Shown: positions 1 through 8,947 of the stretch, piece after piece
Layout: each line of letters starts with the position of its first letter
How positions within the stretch are numbered: position 1 is the stretch's first letter
Origin: Opitutales bacterium
GTDB lineage: Bacteria; Verrucomicrobiota; Verrucomicrobiia; Opitutales; Intestinicryptomonadaceae
DNA length: 64,000 nt
NCBI GenBank assembly: GCA_015061945.1
Contig: SUVP01000005.1
Location: forward strand, 90,796-154,795
Reading direction: 5' to 3'
Notes under the pieces: generated by a model
Told to the model about the DNA's origin: nothing
The model's input: the letters and a program-made list of their open reading frames with translations, nothing else
The model's database searches: none
Position numbers and translations under genes: made by a program

Positions 1-41
1 ATTTGGTCTTTTGTTATTTCTTTCAACAAGTCTTGGTTCAT
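1..41 (-). CDS. rplS: 50S ribosomal protein L19, N-terminal fragment
   Basis: Only the first 13 codons lie in the window (reading MNQDLLKEITKDQ). They start at an ATG on the minus strand, 14 bases after the trmD stop, and are preceded by an AAAGGA ribosome-binding site. The short acidic/amphipathic start resembles L19 N-termini. The order rpsP-trmD-rplS is the common bacterial arrangement, so the call rests mainly on context. The rest of the gene lies off the left edge. Confidence 0.6.
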   Translation of the reverse strand, partial: MNQDLLKEITKDQ

Positions 42-55
42 TGTTTTATCCTTTT

Positions 56-736
56 CTATTTTAAAATATCCTGTCTGCGTTCTTTAGTTTTTATGATTTG
101 TTGTTCTCTACGCCATTCTGCAATTTTCTTATGGTCTCCCGACATCAACACTTCAGGAACTTTCATACCCCTAAAATCCGCTGGACGCGTATATTGTGGG
201 AAAGCCAAGAGGTTGTCGTTGAAAGAGTCGTACGTCAAGGAATTTTCTTCGCCGAGTACGCCTTTGACGTATCGTGCGGTTGCGTCGGCTATCACAGCGG
301 CGGGGAGTGTTCCATTTGTGAGAACGTAATCTCCTATTGAAATTTCCCTATCGATGAGACAATCGCGAACACGTTGGTCAATTCCTTCGTAATGTCCACT
401 CAAGATTATTAGATGTCCTGCTTTTGAAAATTCTTCCGCATGTTGTGGGGAGAATTTTTCTCCGTCGGGGCACATATATATTCTTGTGCAGTTTGGCGTT
501 TGGAGTTCTTCTATTGCAGAGAATATAGGTTCGGGCTTCATCAACATTCCTGGACCACCTCCAAACGGGCGATCATCGGTTATCTTATGTTTTGAAGTTG
601 CCCAGTTGCGAATATCGTGAACATTGAGTTCTAATATACCAGCTTCTTGGGCTCTGCCGAGCATACTTTCATTAAGAAACCCCTCAAGCATTTTTGGGAA
701 AAGTGTCAGGAAATCTATTTTTAAGTGCTCTGCCAT
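56..736 (-). CDS. trmD: tRNA (guanine-N1)-methyltransferase TrmD
   Basis: A SPOUT-fold methyltransferase that uses S-adenosylmethionine to methylate G37 of tRNAs, next to the anticodon, preventing +1 frameshifting. The 226 residues match the usual length. Recognisable motifs are IDFLTLFPKM at the N-terminus, PFGGGPGMLM near residue 60, LSGHYEGIDQRV near 112 and SIGDYVLTNGTLPA near 130, the last two forming the trefoil-knot cofactor site. The family's usual SGGELP is TNGTLP here. It lies between rpsP and rplS on the minus strand, as in many bacteria, and is presumably cotranscribed with them. Confidence 0.96.
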   Translation of the reverse strand: MAEHLKIDFLTLFPKMLEGFLNESMLGRAQEAGILELNVHDIRNWATSKHKITDDRPFGGGPGMLMKPEPIFSAIEELQTPNCTRIYMCPDGEKFSPQHAEEFSKAGHLIILSGHYEGIDQRVRDCLIDREISIGDYVLTNGTLPAAVIADATARYVKGVLGEENSLTYDSFNDNLLAFPQYTRPADFRGMKVPEVLMSGDHKKIAEWRREQQIIKTKERRQDILK

Positions 737-804
737 ATTCTCGGGAAAAAAGCCTTCTGACTTAAGTTAGTCTTTGGGCGGTTGAACAAAGAACGCAATC
801 GGTC

Positions 805-1059
805 TTATTTAGATGCCTTGCGTGCCTTTTTGATAACTGTCTTTGCAGTGTCGCTCGGAAGTGCACCAACGCTGAGCCAGTAATCTACGCGTTCGAGGTT
901 TACTTGTGTTTCAACGTCTTTACCGCGTGGCTTTGGGTTGTAAAGCCCGAGGTTTTCGACAAATTTACCATTTCGGCGTGATGAACTTTCAGCAACAACC
1001 ATACGGTACATTGGGTTATGTACTGAACCGTGTCTTTGTAATCTTATTCTAAGTGCCAT
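805..1059 (-). CDS. rpsP: 30S ribosomal protein S16
   Basis: A small-subunit protein involved in 30S assembly. The 84-residue reading from ATG at 1059 starts MALRIRLQRHGSVHNPMYRM, the conserved S16 start, and continues with FVENLGLYNPKP and VDYWLSVGALPSDT. The open frame extends 13 codons upstream, but S16 proteins begin at the MALRIRL-type sequence, so the inner ATG is chosen. No clear Shine-Dalgarno sequence precedes it; the leader is A-rich. First gene of the rpsP-trmD-rplS group. The 245 bases upstream (1060-1304) hold no other gene I can support. Confidence 0.96.
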   Translation of the reverse strand: MALRIRLQRHGSVHNPMYRMVVAESSSRRNGKFVENLGLYNPKPRGKDVETQVNLERVDYWLSVGALPSDTAKTVIKKARKASK

Positions 1060-1304
1060 AATTGTTATTTTTGAATTTTTGAAAGCATCACATTTCAACG
1101 TAAAAATTTTTTTTGTAAAGCTTATTTTTCATCTTTTTTATTATTATTTTATGAAAAAACCCATCTCTGAAATTTTGACGCTTTTTTGTGGCTATTTTTT
1201 AATCAATTTTTGCAAGCTTTCTGATGACAGAAGAACTTTATTTTTAGATAAAAACGAACAATATAACGATTGACCAGCTTGTATATATTTTGTAAGGTAC
1301 GACT

Positions 1305-4300
1305 ATGAAAAAATTTTTATTTTTTATATTTTTTTTGAGTACATCGTATCTATTTTCGCAAAGTTTTGGCGAATTTAAAATGCTCGATAAGGGGGTAATT
1401 GAATATAACTCGCGATATTTTCAGACAGAGTTTGTTGGCGAATATCAACAAAGTGCGTTGAAATCGCCAATAGTAAAAGCCGACAAAAAGAACTATTCTA
1501 TCGCAGGCGATTTTATTGTAAAACGCAAGAGTGGGTCGGTTGCGGTTGATATGGGTGGAACTGAAATCAAAGGCGGAGTTGTATCGGCATCAAAGCCTGT
1601 ATTTAAGTTTACGCAAAATGTAAAGCGAATCGCTGGCGGTGTCGAATTAAAGGCGTCAATGCAATCAACTGTTCCGAATAAAGATGCTATGGCATTTGTT
1701 TTTTATATGCCAGCGTGGCTCTACAAAGATCGTATTTGGATTGACGACAAACAGGTAAAAAACATATCTGCCCAAAGACAAGATTTTCTTGCACGAGATA
1801 TACGAGTGGTTTCACCCAACAAAGTATTGACAATAAAAGGCAACTTCAAGTGTTCGGTGAGACTTTCGTCGTGGTGTCCACAAGGTGCACCAAACAATAT
1901 ACGCATTTGCATAGAATATTTAAAGCAGTCTGATAATCTCTATACGCTCGATTTAAAACTTAAGTGTGCACCAACTTATTTGGGATTGTCGTGGCTTGGC
2001 GAAAATCGTCCAGACTTGCAACCACTCAATTTGCCATTGCCCGTTGCGAGAAACAATTTTGTCTGCGTGAATTATGAGATAAAAAAGGACGCTGTCGGTT
2101 TAGTTATCGGTGCTGGAAAAACGTCGAGCTCGCACGGCACAAAGACATCTCCAAAATATCTACATATTTTAAACGCATTTGAAAGTTTCCCAGAAGGAAC
2201 TGACGTTGTTGGGAAAGTTATTGTAAATTATACCAAGGGAAGACCAGATATTTTTGAAATCAAAAAGTCGGATACTGGACAAATCAATGCTGTGAAAAAT
2301 TCCCCGAATGCCACACTTGCATGGAGAAATAATTGGAAAGGTAAACCAGTTGCGTTGTTCACAACCGAACTTAAACTTCGTCGTGAACCTATCAAAAATA
2401 TCGAGTACGAAAACAAGACAAATTCAAATTGGAAAATTGCTGGCGTGTCGTTTTCGGCAAACAAAGTTGGTGTGATTGAAAATGGCGAATTTTATATCAC
2501 ACCCAGCGATACTTATCAGCCGATAGTTTTTAAACGTCCGGCTATATCAGGTTCGGCATTGGATATGTCGAATTTGCTCGATGCTCCGGCGGGAAAGTAT
2601 GGTCGTGTAAAAGTTAAGGACGGATATTTTGTTTTTGAAAAAACAGGCAAACGTGTCCGTTTTTACGGAACAAATACTTGTGGTAGTGCAAATATTCCGT
2701 CAAAAGAAGAAGCTGTTGCAATGGCAGAACAGTTCGCAAAAATGGGCTTTAATGTTTGGCGTATCCACCATTACGACGCTATCGTTACCACAAAGAAAAA
2801 TGGCGATTCCGCAGAGCTCGATTCAGAAGCGATGGATAAATACGATTTCCTTTTTAATGAGATGAAAAAGCGTGGAATCTATATCACAACCGACTTCTAT
2901 ACAACTCGCAAACTTCTTCCACACGAGTACGACGACATAAATTACAAAGGCGATAATATGAAGTTTGTCTTTGCGGCGTCAGATAAAGGTCTGCAGAATT
3001 TACAGCGTTTTATTTCCAACTTTTTAAATCACGTTAACAAATATACAGGTGTTGCATATAAAGATGAGCCAGCATTGTTCTCGGTTGTTGTTCGCAATGA
3101 ATCGTCATACATCGGTATGAATAATTTTATGTTGCGTACTCCTATGGAAAGAGAAGCTATGCAACCAAAATACGAAAAGTGGTTGAAATCAAACAGAGAA
3201 AAATGGAAGAAGTATGAGGGCGAGTATCTCTACCAAATGTTTATGCTCGATTGTTATGACGAAACTCATTCAAAGTTGATGAAAACAATCCGCAGTATCG
3301 CACCCGATTTACTCGTGTCCGACCAAAATCACTGGAACGGATTTATGACAAAAGCAATGTCGTCGTCATACGATTTTGCCTCGCAAAATTCTTACTTCGG
3401 ACACCCACATTATATAGAATATAGATATAATTTGCCGATGCATATCCGTAGCGATTCACCAATTAAAGATTATGCTGGAAGCACCGTAAAAGCTTTTGAT
3501 GCTGGGATATTCAGCAAGCCACTTATCATCACTGAATGGAATTATATGAGTCCTAATCCTCACGCTTGCCAAGGGGCATTTCTTGTCGGGGCGTATGGTG
3601 CGTTGAACGAAGTTGGCGGATTATGTTATTTTGCATACGCACATAACAAAGACGTGATTTTAGAGCCAAAAATTATGGGTGGTTTCGATTTTGCAAGTAA
3701 TCCGATTTTAACACTCTCGCATTGCGGTGCAGTTCAAATGTATTTACGCGAAGACATTAAGCCAGCGTCAATATCATTCCCGATTCCACTTCTGACAAAT
3801 TTCTTCCGCAATGGTTCTATGTATGGTTGGCGGTATTCCATATCCTCTTACACAAAACTTGGGCTTGTCGGCAGGATTGGACACGTTTTGGCAGACAATA
3901 TTAACGATATAAAATTGCCTCAAAACGCATCGGCTGTGATGTTTTCTGAAAAAGCGTGGAATGGTGCAAACTTTGGAAAATTGCCAACATATAATTTAGT
4001 TGCAGACCTTTGGAACCCATCTCAACATTTGCCAGAAATCGCAAAACAAAAAAATTTGGATAAGGGTAAAATCGACTTGGAAAACGAACGCTATACAAGT
4101 TCGACAGGCGAGATTGTCCTCGATGTAAAAAATGATTGTTGGCAAGCCGTTTCTCCAAAGACCGAAGCATTTATCCTTTGCGAAGGGCAACGTTTGAAAG
4201 GTGATTTTACAATCGTAAAATCTAAACTTTCAAAAGCGACTGTTCTTGTTTCGTCAAAAGATGGTGCCGATTTAAAGAATAGTAAACGCATCCTAATTTT

Positions 4301-4595
4301 GCATCTGACCGACGTTATGAATTCAGAACAGAAGTTTGCAAACGCTGAAATGGACGTAGTTTTAAAGTGGGGTAGAAGTATTAAAGATGCCCCGACACTT
4401 GTGCGAGCTGGGAAAATCCAGTTGATTTTAAATTCATCGCTTGAGGGCTATAAACTTTACGCACTCGAAACAAATGGTGCTCGACTTTTTGAAGTGCCGA
4501 TTCGCCCGTATGCACGCGGTAAAGCGAGCATCTTGAATTTGTCGGTGCATAATAAACAAGGTAGCGTGATGGCGTACGAACTCGTCAAAGAGTAA
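1305..4595 (+). CDS. secreted clan-A-like glycoside hydrolase (large)
   Basis: A 1096-residue exported protein with a Sec signal peptide (MKKFLFFIFFLSTSYLFSQS). The first 430 or so residues look like beta-sandwich domains. A (beta/alpha)8 region follows, opening with VRFYGTNTCGSANIP and MGFNVWRIHHYD, the usual start of clan GH-A barrels. ALFSVVVRNES places a probable acid/base Glu at about 599, and LIITEWNYMSP a probable nucleophile Glu at about 744. The last 250 residues look like another beta-domain. It resembles the very large cellulase-like proteins of Verrucomicrobiota and Lentisphaerota. The substrate cannot be read from sequence. It converges on the GH5 gene, with a shared terminator between them. 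Confidence 0.75.
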   Translation: MKKFLFFIFFLSTSYLFSQSFGEFKMLDKGVIEYNSRYFQTEFVGEYQQSALKSPIVKADKKNYSIAGDFIVKRKSGSVAVDMGGTEIKGGVVSASKPVFKFTQNVKRIAGGVELKASMQSTVPNKDAMAFVFYMPAWLYKDRIWIDDKQVKNISAQRQDFLARDIRVVSPNKVLTIKGNFKCSVRLSSWCPQGAPNNIRICIEYLKQSDNLYTLDLKLKCAPTYLGLSWLGENRPDLQPLNLPLPVARNNFVCVNYEIKKDAVGLVIGAGKTSSSHGTKTSPKYLHILNAFESFPEGTDVVGKVIVNYTKGRPDIFEIKKSDTGQINAVKNSPNATLAWRNNWKGKPVALFTTELKLRREPIKNIEYENKTNSNWKIAGVSFSANKVGVIENGEFYITPSDTYQPIVFKRPAISGSALDMSNLLDAPAGKYGRVKVKDGYFVFEKTGKRVRFYGTNTCGSANIPSKEEAVAMAEQFAKMGFNVWRIHHYDAIVTTKKNGDSAELDSEAMDKYDFLFNEMKKRGIYITTDFYTTRKLLPHEYDDINYKGDNMKFVFAASDKGLQNLQRFISNFLNHVNKYTGVAYKDEPALFSVVVRNESSYIGMNNFMLRTPMEREAMQPKYEKWLKSNREKWKKYEGEYLYQMFMLDCYDETHSKLMKTIRSIAPDLLVSDQNHWNGFMTKAMSSSYDFASQNSYFGHPHYIEYRYNLPMHIRSDSPIKDYAGSTVKAFDAGIFSKPLIITEWNYMSPNPHACQGAFLVGAYGALNEVGGLCYFAYAHNKDVILEPKIMGGFDFASNPILTLSHCGAVQMYLREDIKPASISFPIPLLTNFFRNGSMYGWRYSISSYTKLGLVGRIGHVLADNINDIKLPQNASAVMFSEKAWNGANFGKLPTYNLVADLWNPSQHLPEIAKQKNLDKGKIDLENERYTSSTGEIVLDVKNDCWQAVSPKTEAFILCEGQRLKGDFTIVKSKLSKATVLVSSKDGADLKNSKRILILHLTDVMNSEQKFANAEMDVVLKWGRSIKDAPTLVRAGKIQLILNSSLEGYKLYALETNGARLFEVPIRPYARGKASILNLSVHNKQGSVMAYELVKE

Positions 4596-4602
4596 AATAA
4601 AA

Positions 4603-4631
4603 AACAATCCCACTTTTGTAGTGGGATTGTT
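4603..4631. terminator. bidirectional terminator between convergent glycoside hydrolase genes
   Basis: An 11-bp perfect stem (AACAATCCCAC / GTGGGATTGTT) with a 7-base loop. It is flanked by an A-rich tract on the left and T-rich sequence on the right, and lies between the stops of the convergent genes at 4595 and 4640. Confidence 0.85.
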
Positions 4632-4639
4632 TGCAATGT

Positions 4640-6139
4640 TTAATTCTTGAGAGCGTCGAGCAGTACTTTTTTGCGTTCTGTATCAACTTCAGATTTTTTT
4701 CGCGACTTATATTCATCGCAAAATTCAACATCCCAAAAGTGCGATTCTCTGAAAGCGTGGTATGTCCAGTCCCAGTTGTATTTGTTGAAAATGTCGGTGA
4801 GGTCTTGTAAATACTGTGCTCCCCCTGGGGCATAGCGTACAGTGGAAAACTCGCCAACATAAATGCGTACGCCGTATTTCTTTTGGAAATCGATAACAGG
4901 CTTCATTTTCTTTTCGAGACCTTTTTTAGAATAGAGAGTTTTTTTCTCGTCTGGATATTTCAAAAAGATTCCCTTTTTCGCATTTGTGTTGTCGAACACA
5001 CTTTGGTGTGTGTATTCACCTGGTGTGTACATGTGGAATTGATAGATGATGTCTTTTAATGGGAGAGGTTGTAAGTATGCGAATGATGATTCAGCGGAAG
5101 CGTCGTTGCTTTCGATTGTGATAGGTGTGTGTGGATCGATTTTTCTGATAGCTTTTGCTGCTTCGTATTGAAGTGTCAGATAATCGAATTTTGCGGGGCG
5201 TTTTTGCCATGGTTCATTTATCAAATTGTAGCACCAAATTGCCTTATGACCTTTTACAGCAGTCGCAATTTTTTGCCAAGCTTTAACAAAATACTTTGCA
5301 TATTTTTCATCGTGGAACATACGGAATTCTCTGTCGGCTTCGCGTCCACCTGGAGGAGTGTGCATATCGACAACAATTAGCAACCCGAGTTTTTGGGCGT
5401 CGTCGAGGGCAATTTTGAGCGTAGCAATTTGTTCATCGAGCCACTTATCGTAATCTTCAATACTTGTGTCTTGCACTATTTTTGCGAACGAGCGTCCCAT
5501 TTGGTATCGGATAAGTTTTGCTCCCCAAGCTTTCATATCTACAAAATCATTTGGTCGATATGGTTTTGTGTTGCACATAAAGCCACGCAGAGCAGGCATA
5601 TTCTTTACTCTGTCAGAATATTGAGCTTTAAAATTTTCGGGGAGGTCGATTTTCTTTTGTTCAAAAACTTGATATTTTATGTTGCGGAAAACTGCAGTGC
5701 CAGAGCTTTGCTGAAGACCTATTTCTATCGACGCATATTTTGCGTCTTTGGGGATATAGACGGAGAATCGAGCTTTTTTCCAATCGAACGAGCCAATCGG
5801 GATTTTGGAAGCCGACGGATAATCTGCCGAGCCGTCAGCATTTTTGATTACGAGCATAAACTTTACACCATTCCAAGACGAAGTGGGCTTCGAGATTTTT
5901 TCGCCACGCACTTCGCATTCAAAAAAAACTTTTTTACCAGCATATCTTTTTGTGTTAAACGGGAACGCCAAGAGATTTTTTCTTTTGTCATCTTTCGGCG
6001 ACACCTTAACAGTGTAAGTGCCATTTTCAATTATCCACTTGCCGACATAAGTTTTAGTTTGTCCCCCAATAGACTGGACATCACCAGCATACAAAAACGA
6101 ACTAATAGATAACAAAAATACGAAGAAAATTTTTTTCAT
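4640..6139 (-). CDS. secreted glycoside hydrolase family 5 (cellulase-like)
   Basis: A 499-residue exported protein with a signal peptide (MKKIFFVFLLSISSFLYAG). A beta-sandwich, carbohydrate-binding-like region of about 150 residues is followed by a GH5 barrel. NLINEPW carries the acid/base Glu at about 309, VGEFS the nucleophile Glu at about 430, and VVDMHTPPGG the conserved mid-barrel strand. GH5 enzymes retain configuration and cleave beta-linked glucans or mannans, so a periplasmic or extracellular role is expected. It begins 46 bases after the XRE regulator gene on the same strand, with a palindrome in the gap, so the regulator may control it. Confidence 0.88.
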   Translation of the reverse strand: MKKIFFVFLLSISSFLYAGDVQSIGGQTKTYVGKWIIENGTYTVKVSPKDDKRKNLLAFPFNTKRYAGKKVFFECEVRGEKISKPTSSWNGVKFMLVIKNADGSADYPSASKIPIGSFDWKKARFSVYIPKDAKYASIEIGLQQSSGTAVFRNIKYQVFEQKKIDLPENFKAQYSDRVKNMPALRGFMCNTKPYRPNDFVDMKAWGAKLIRYQMGRSFAKIVQDTSIEDYDKWLDEQIATLKIALDDAQKLGLLIVVDMHTPPGGREADREFRMFHDEKYAKYFVKAWQKIATAVKGHKAIWCYNLINEPWQKRPAKFDYLTLQYEAAKAIRKIDPHTPITIESNDASAESSFAYLQPLPLKDIIYQFHMYTPGEYTHQSVFDNTNAKKGIFLKYPDEKKTLYSKKGLEKKMKPVIDFQKKYGVRIYVGEFSTVRYAPGGAQYLQDLTDIFNKYNWDWTYHAFRESHFWDVEFCDEYKSRKKSEVDTERKKVLLDALKN

Positions 6140-6144
6140 ATTTT

Positions 6145-6162
6145 TAACTAATATTCTATTAG
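6145..6162. promoter_or_regulatory. palindromic operator-like site before GH5 gene
   Basis: CTAATA-TTC-TATTAG is a perfect 6-bp inverted repeat just upstream of the GH5 start. The flanking 9-mer TAACTAATA (6145-6153) recurs inverted at 6503-6511, on the other side of the XRE gene. An operator for the adjacent regulator is an inference. Confidence 0.45.
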
Positions 6163-6185
6163 GTATGTTTGCAAGAAATAAAAGT

Positions 6186-6467
6186 TTATTTATTTTTTTT
6201 CGGTCTGCCAGGTTTACCTGGGATTCTTTTTTTGCAATCTTTTAAGTACGAATCATCGGGTGGTTTTAAAAATTCCCAAAGTTGCATATTGTACGATTTT
6301 GCCAAGCGTTCTATTGTATCTAATCTTATATATTTATTTCTCCCCGATTCAAGATTTTGATAAAATTTGTAATTGAATCCAGCTTGTTCGGAAAATTGCT
6401 CTTGCGTAAGGTTTGCTTGAAGTCGCAAATCTTTAAGCCGTTTTCCAATAAAAAGCATATAATCCAT
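6186..6467 (-). CDS. XRE-family helix-turn-helix regulator
   Basis: A 93-residue DNA-binding protein. The helix-turn-helix is IGKRLKDLRLQANLTQEQFSEQAGF followed by YKFYQNLESGRNKYIRLDT (broken here for length), the Cro/C1 pattern. The basic tail KKRIPGKPGRPKKNK may add DNA contacts. The frame stays open 5 codons upstream to a TTG, but the ATG at 6467 is the likelier start. It diverges from the secreted protein gene at 6561 and precedes the GH5 gene on its own strand. Matching 9-mers flank it on both sides, which suggests autoregulation. Confidence 0.85.
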   Translation of the reverse strand: MDYMLFIGKRLKDLRLQANLTQEQFSEQAGFNYKFYQNLESGRNKYIRLDTIERLAKSYNMQLWEFLKPPDDSYLKDCKKRIPGKPGRPKKNK

Positions 6468-6502
6468 AACTAATTTTACCAATTATAAAATTTAAAAAAA
6501 CC

Positions 6503-6511
6503 TATTAGTTA
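6503..6511. promoter_or_regulatory. second copy of the XRE-flanking 9-mer
   Basis: TATTAGTTA is the exact reverse complement of TAACTAATA at 6145-6153. It sits in the divergent intergenic region between the regulator (start 6467) and the gene at 6561, where an operator would act on both promoters. Confidence 0.4.
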
Positions 6512-6560
6512 GCGGTGTTTTTTTCTTGACTATTTTTCCCTTTTTTCATTTCTTAAAAAA

Positions 6561-8519
6561 ATGAAAATTTTTTATTATGTACTTTTATTAACGGCTATAT
6601 TTGCAAGTTCTACGTATTCGCAGACTAAAAATATTCCCGAAAATCTCTTGGGAAAAATAGTTGCAAATTCTAAAAAATATCCAGAACACGTCCGTGAGAT
6701 ATGGATTAAACAACAAAAAGATGCATATTTAAATCTTTCAAATGTTGAGAATTTTGGCGTTCCGCACCAAATCTCATTGGATAATTATATAAGATTTTGC
6801 GATATAGTATCGAAAGAACATCCAGATGATTACGTCAAACAACTTTCTGCGTTGCATAACTTTGTAGCCATAAAGACAAATATTGATGCGATAAAAAGTA
6901 CTTACCCCAAAGAAGTTATTAATTCTTGTGATGAATATATGAGGCAAAATTATGGCGACGATATTAGGAGTTGGAATTCTCATTATACAGAATGTATTGA
7001 TTTTTTCTCTTATGACATATCTTCATTGGGTTTAAGCAAAGAGGAATCTATACTCTTTTATAAAAGGGCAATAGATATTTCAGGGAAGCGAATGTATTTA
7101 GCTAAAAGTTACCTTGATAAGCAAGTTCAATCCAAGGGCAAAATTATTGAACTGGAAAGTGATCCAGATAAAAAAATTATTGTATCTGAATTAAAGGAGG
7201 AAGCATTAAAATTATATCCTCGAAATTTCGTTGAACAGTACAAATACATAAAGGAAAAGATAGATGCAGGTTATATTTCGCGTGCAGATCAAATTAAGAT
7301 AAAGAAGGCGTCCGATATAATGGGATCAGTCTTTATTAGAAAAATAGATGAAAAATTGTCTGCAATTGCAGTTCTTGCATCGCTTGAAGATCGTGCCGTT
7401 ATTTTATGTACCCGTGAATTTATACCAGATAAATTTCCAGTAGTACTAACGAACGATAATGGTGTTATTGTTTGTTCATCTGCAGTTGTATCTAAAAATT
7501 ACAAAGTTTTAGCTCTTATTCCAGATTCTATTCCAGATAATTTTAAACCCATAAAAACATCAAGTGTGTCGAAACCACTCTCTGGCAGAGAATATCAGCT
7601 TGTTACTGCGACACCAGAAGGTGTTTATTCTTATCCAGTTTCTTTTGCCTCTAAAACGATTGAAGGATATTCTCAATTTATGGCTATGGGAAATCGTTCA
7701 AACTTTACGAGACCTACTAAGAAAACATTTTCATCTTTTAGTGATACCCCAAAGGGAAAAGTAATATCCAAGGGGAAAAATAGTTCTTTTCATCGTTCTA
7801 TAATTGTAGATTTGGATACTTTTGAAATGATTGCATTTGCAGTCGATATGAATGATTCACCGCGAGAAGGGTTTAATCGAGTTGTAGCACGTTCAGGTGC
7901 AAATGCAGGTGGAATTATTATAAATGGTTCATCTGAACACCGACATTTTGATTGGGAAATGGCTGCAAAATTGTATGCAGAGTATTACAATGTTCCAGTA
8001 GATGTAGTTTGGCAGAAACATTCATATGGAAATAAAGAAGCAGTATCATTTGTCGAAGTATGCGAATTTTCAGATAAAAAATCATGGGAACAATTTAATC
8101 TTGCAAAATATTTTTATACCGAACGATACATCGATAATTATATGTTAGTTAATAAATCTATATTTGGATTAATCAGTGTGAATGAATTAAGCTTTGCAGA
8201 AAGTGATCCTTTCTTTTCAAAGATTGCACTTCAATATGCTGCGACTTTAAGATCAAGGTTGGATTATCGATCATATGAGAGTAAATATAGAGCTTATTAT
8301 TCTTCCATATATTATGCGATAAAACAAGCAGGAGCGTGTAGAATACCTTTGTCTGAGTTTTATATTTTAAATCGAAATGATGCTATTGCGGCTCAAGCTA
8401 CGAGAAATCTTGTTATTAAATCTATGAATGACTTTATGAAAATGAAAAATATTTCAATGTACATTCATTCAGACCTTAAAAAAACCTATGAAGAATCAAG
8501 AAAATCAATTAAAAATTAA
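6561..8519 (+). CDS. secreted protein of unknown function, possible inactive trypsin-like fold
   Basis: A 652-residue protein with a signal peptide (MKIFYYVLLLTAIFASSTYSQ). The first 250 residues are helical and charged. Residues 270-440 run like a serine-peptidase barrel: GSVFIRK, SAIAVLASLEDRAVILCTREF, KVLALIPDSIP, then SSFHRSIIVDLDTFEMIAFAV where the GNSGGPV...GEVIGI segment would be. I cannot find the His, Asp and Ser of a triad in place, so any such domain is probably inactive. The C-terminal 200 residues are again helical. The gene is more AT-rich than its neighbours and overlaps the next gene by 32 bases. The fold is an inference. Confidence 0.6.
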   Translation: MKIFYYVLLLTAIFASSTYSQTKNIPENLLGKIVANSKKYPEHVREIWIKQQKDAYLNLSNVENFGVPHQISLDNYIRFCDIVSKEHPDDYVKQLSALHNFVAIKTNIDAIKSTYPKEVINSCDEYMRQNYGDDIRSWNSHYTECIDFFSYDISSLGLSKEESILFYKRAIDISGKRMYLAKSYLDKQVQSKGKIIELESDPDKKIIVSELKEEALKLYPRNFVEQYKYIKEKIDAGYISRADQIKIKKASDIMGSVFIRKIDEKLSAIAVLASLEDRAVILCTREFIPDKFPVVLTNDNGVIVCSSAVVSKNYKVLALIPDSIPDNFKPIKTSSVSKPLSGREYQLVTATPEGVYSYPVSFASKTIEGYSQFMAMGNRSNFTRPTKKTFSSFSDTPKGKVISKGKNSSFHRSIIVDLDTFEMIAFAVDMNDSPREGFNRVVARSGANAGGIIINGSSEHRHFDWEMAAKLYAEYYNVPVDVVWQKHSYGNKEAVSFVEVCEFSDKKSWEQFNLAKYFYTERYIDNYMLVNKSIFGLISVNELSFAESDPFFSKIALQYAATLRSRLDYRSYESKYRAYYSSIYYAIKQAGACRIPLSEFYILNRNDAIAAQATRNLVIKSMNDFMKMKNISMYIHSDLKKTYEESRKSIKN

Positions 8520-8886
8520 TATAGCATTTCTTTTGGTGTTGTTTTTGTCTCTGTTTTGTTGTGGTTGTACAACAAAAACGCGGATGATTTGCCATATTGA
8601 ACGTGATGTTGTTGCAGAGCCAGTTGATGCGATATCATATTATAAATTGGGCGAGTACTACTATTTTATTTCATCTGATTTTAAAATTAGAGAAAAGGCA
8701 AGTGAAGCCTTCATGAATTCAGCACTAATGGGGAATAAAGACGCTCAATGTGTTCTCGGATATATGTATTACAATGGTGATGGTGTATCTAAAGATATTG
8801 ATGAATCAAGGGATTGGTTAGAAATAGCAGAAAAGAATGGTTCATCTCTCGCATCAAAATTGAAATCAATTTACTTTGGTAAATAA
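8488..8886 (+). CDS. Sel1-repeat lipoprotein
   Basis: A 132-residue predicted lipoprotein. A hydrophobic signal ends in LFCCGC, giving a lipobox cysteine. The mature part has one and a half to two Sel1-like (TPR-related) repeats: KASEAFMNSALMGNKDAQCVLGYMY and NGDGVSKDIDESRDWLEIAEKNG (listed in parts). Sel1 proteins usually mediate protein-protein contacts. It overlaps the 3' end of the preceding gene by 32 bases in another frame, so the two are translationally coupled and probably partners. A terminator follows at once. Confidence 0.75.
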   Translation: MKNQENQLKINIAFLLVLFLSLFCCGCTTKTRMICHIERDVVAEPVDAISYYKLGEYYYFISSDFKIREKASEAFMNSALMGNKDAQCVLGYMYYNGDGVSKDIDESRDWLEIAEKNGSSLASKLKSIYFGK

Positions 8887-8900
8887 CTTATTATTTACAA

Positions 8901-8934
8901 AAAAACGCTCCATTTTTGTGGAGCGTTTTTTTGT
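8901..8934. terminator. rho-independent terminator, probably bidirectional
   Basis: Stem AAAAACGCTCC / GGAGCGTTTTT with an 8-base loop and a T-run. It separates the Sel1 lipoprotein gene from the convergent leuC gene. Confidence 0.88.
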
Positions 8935-8947
8935 TTTGTGAGGTTTC

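Noticed and set aside
1079..1273. 64-codon frame between rpsP and the large hydrolase
   Set aside because: No ribosome-binding site and a composition of random AT-rich DNA; nothing recognisable.
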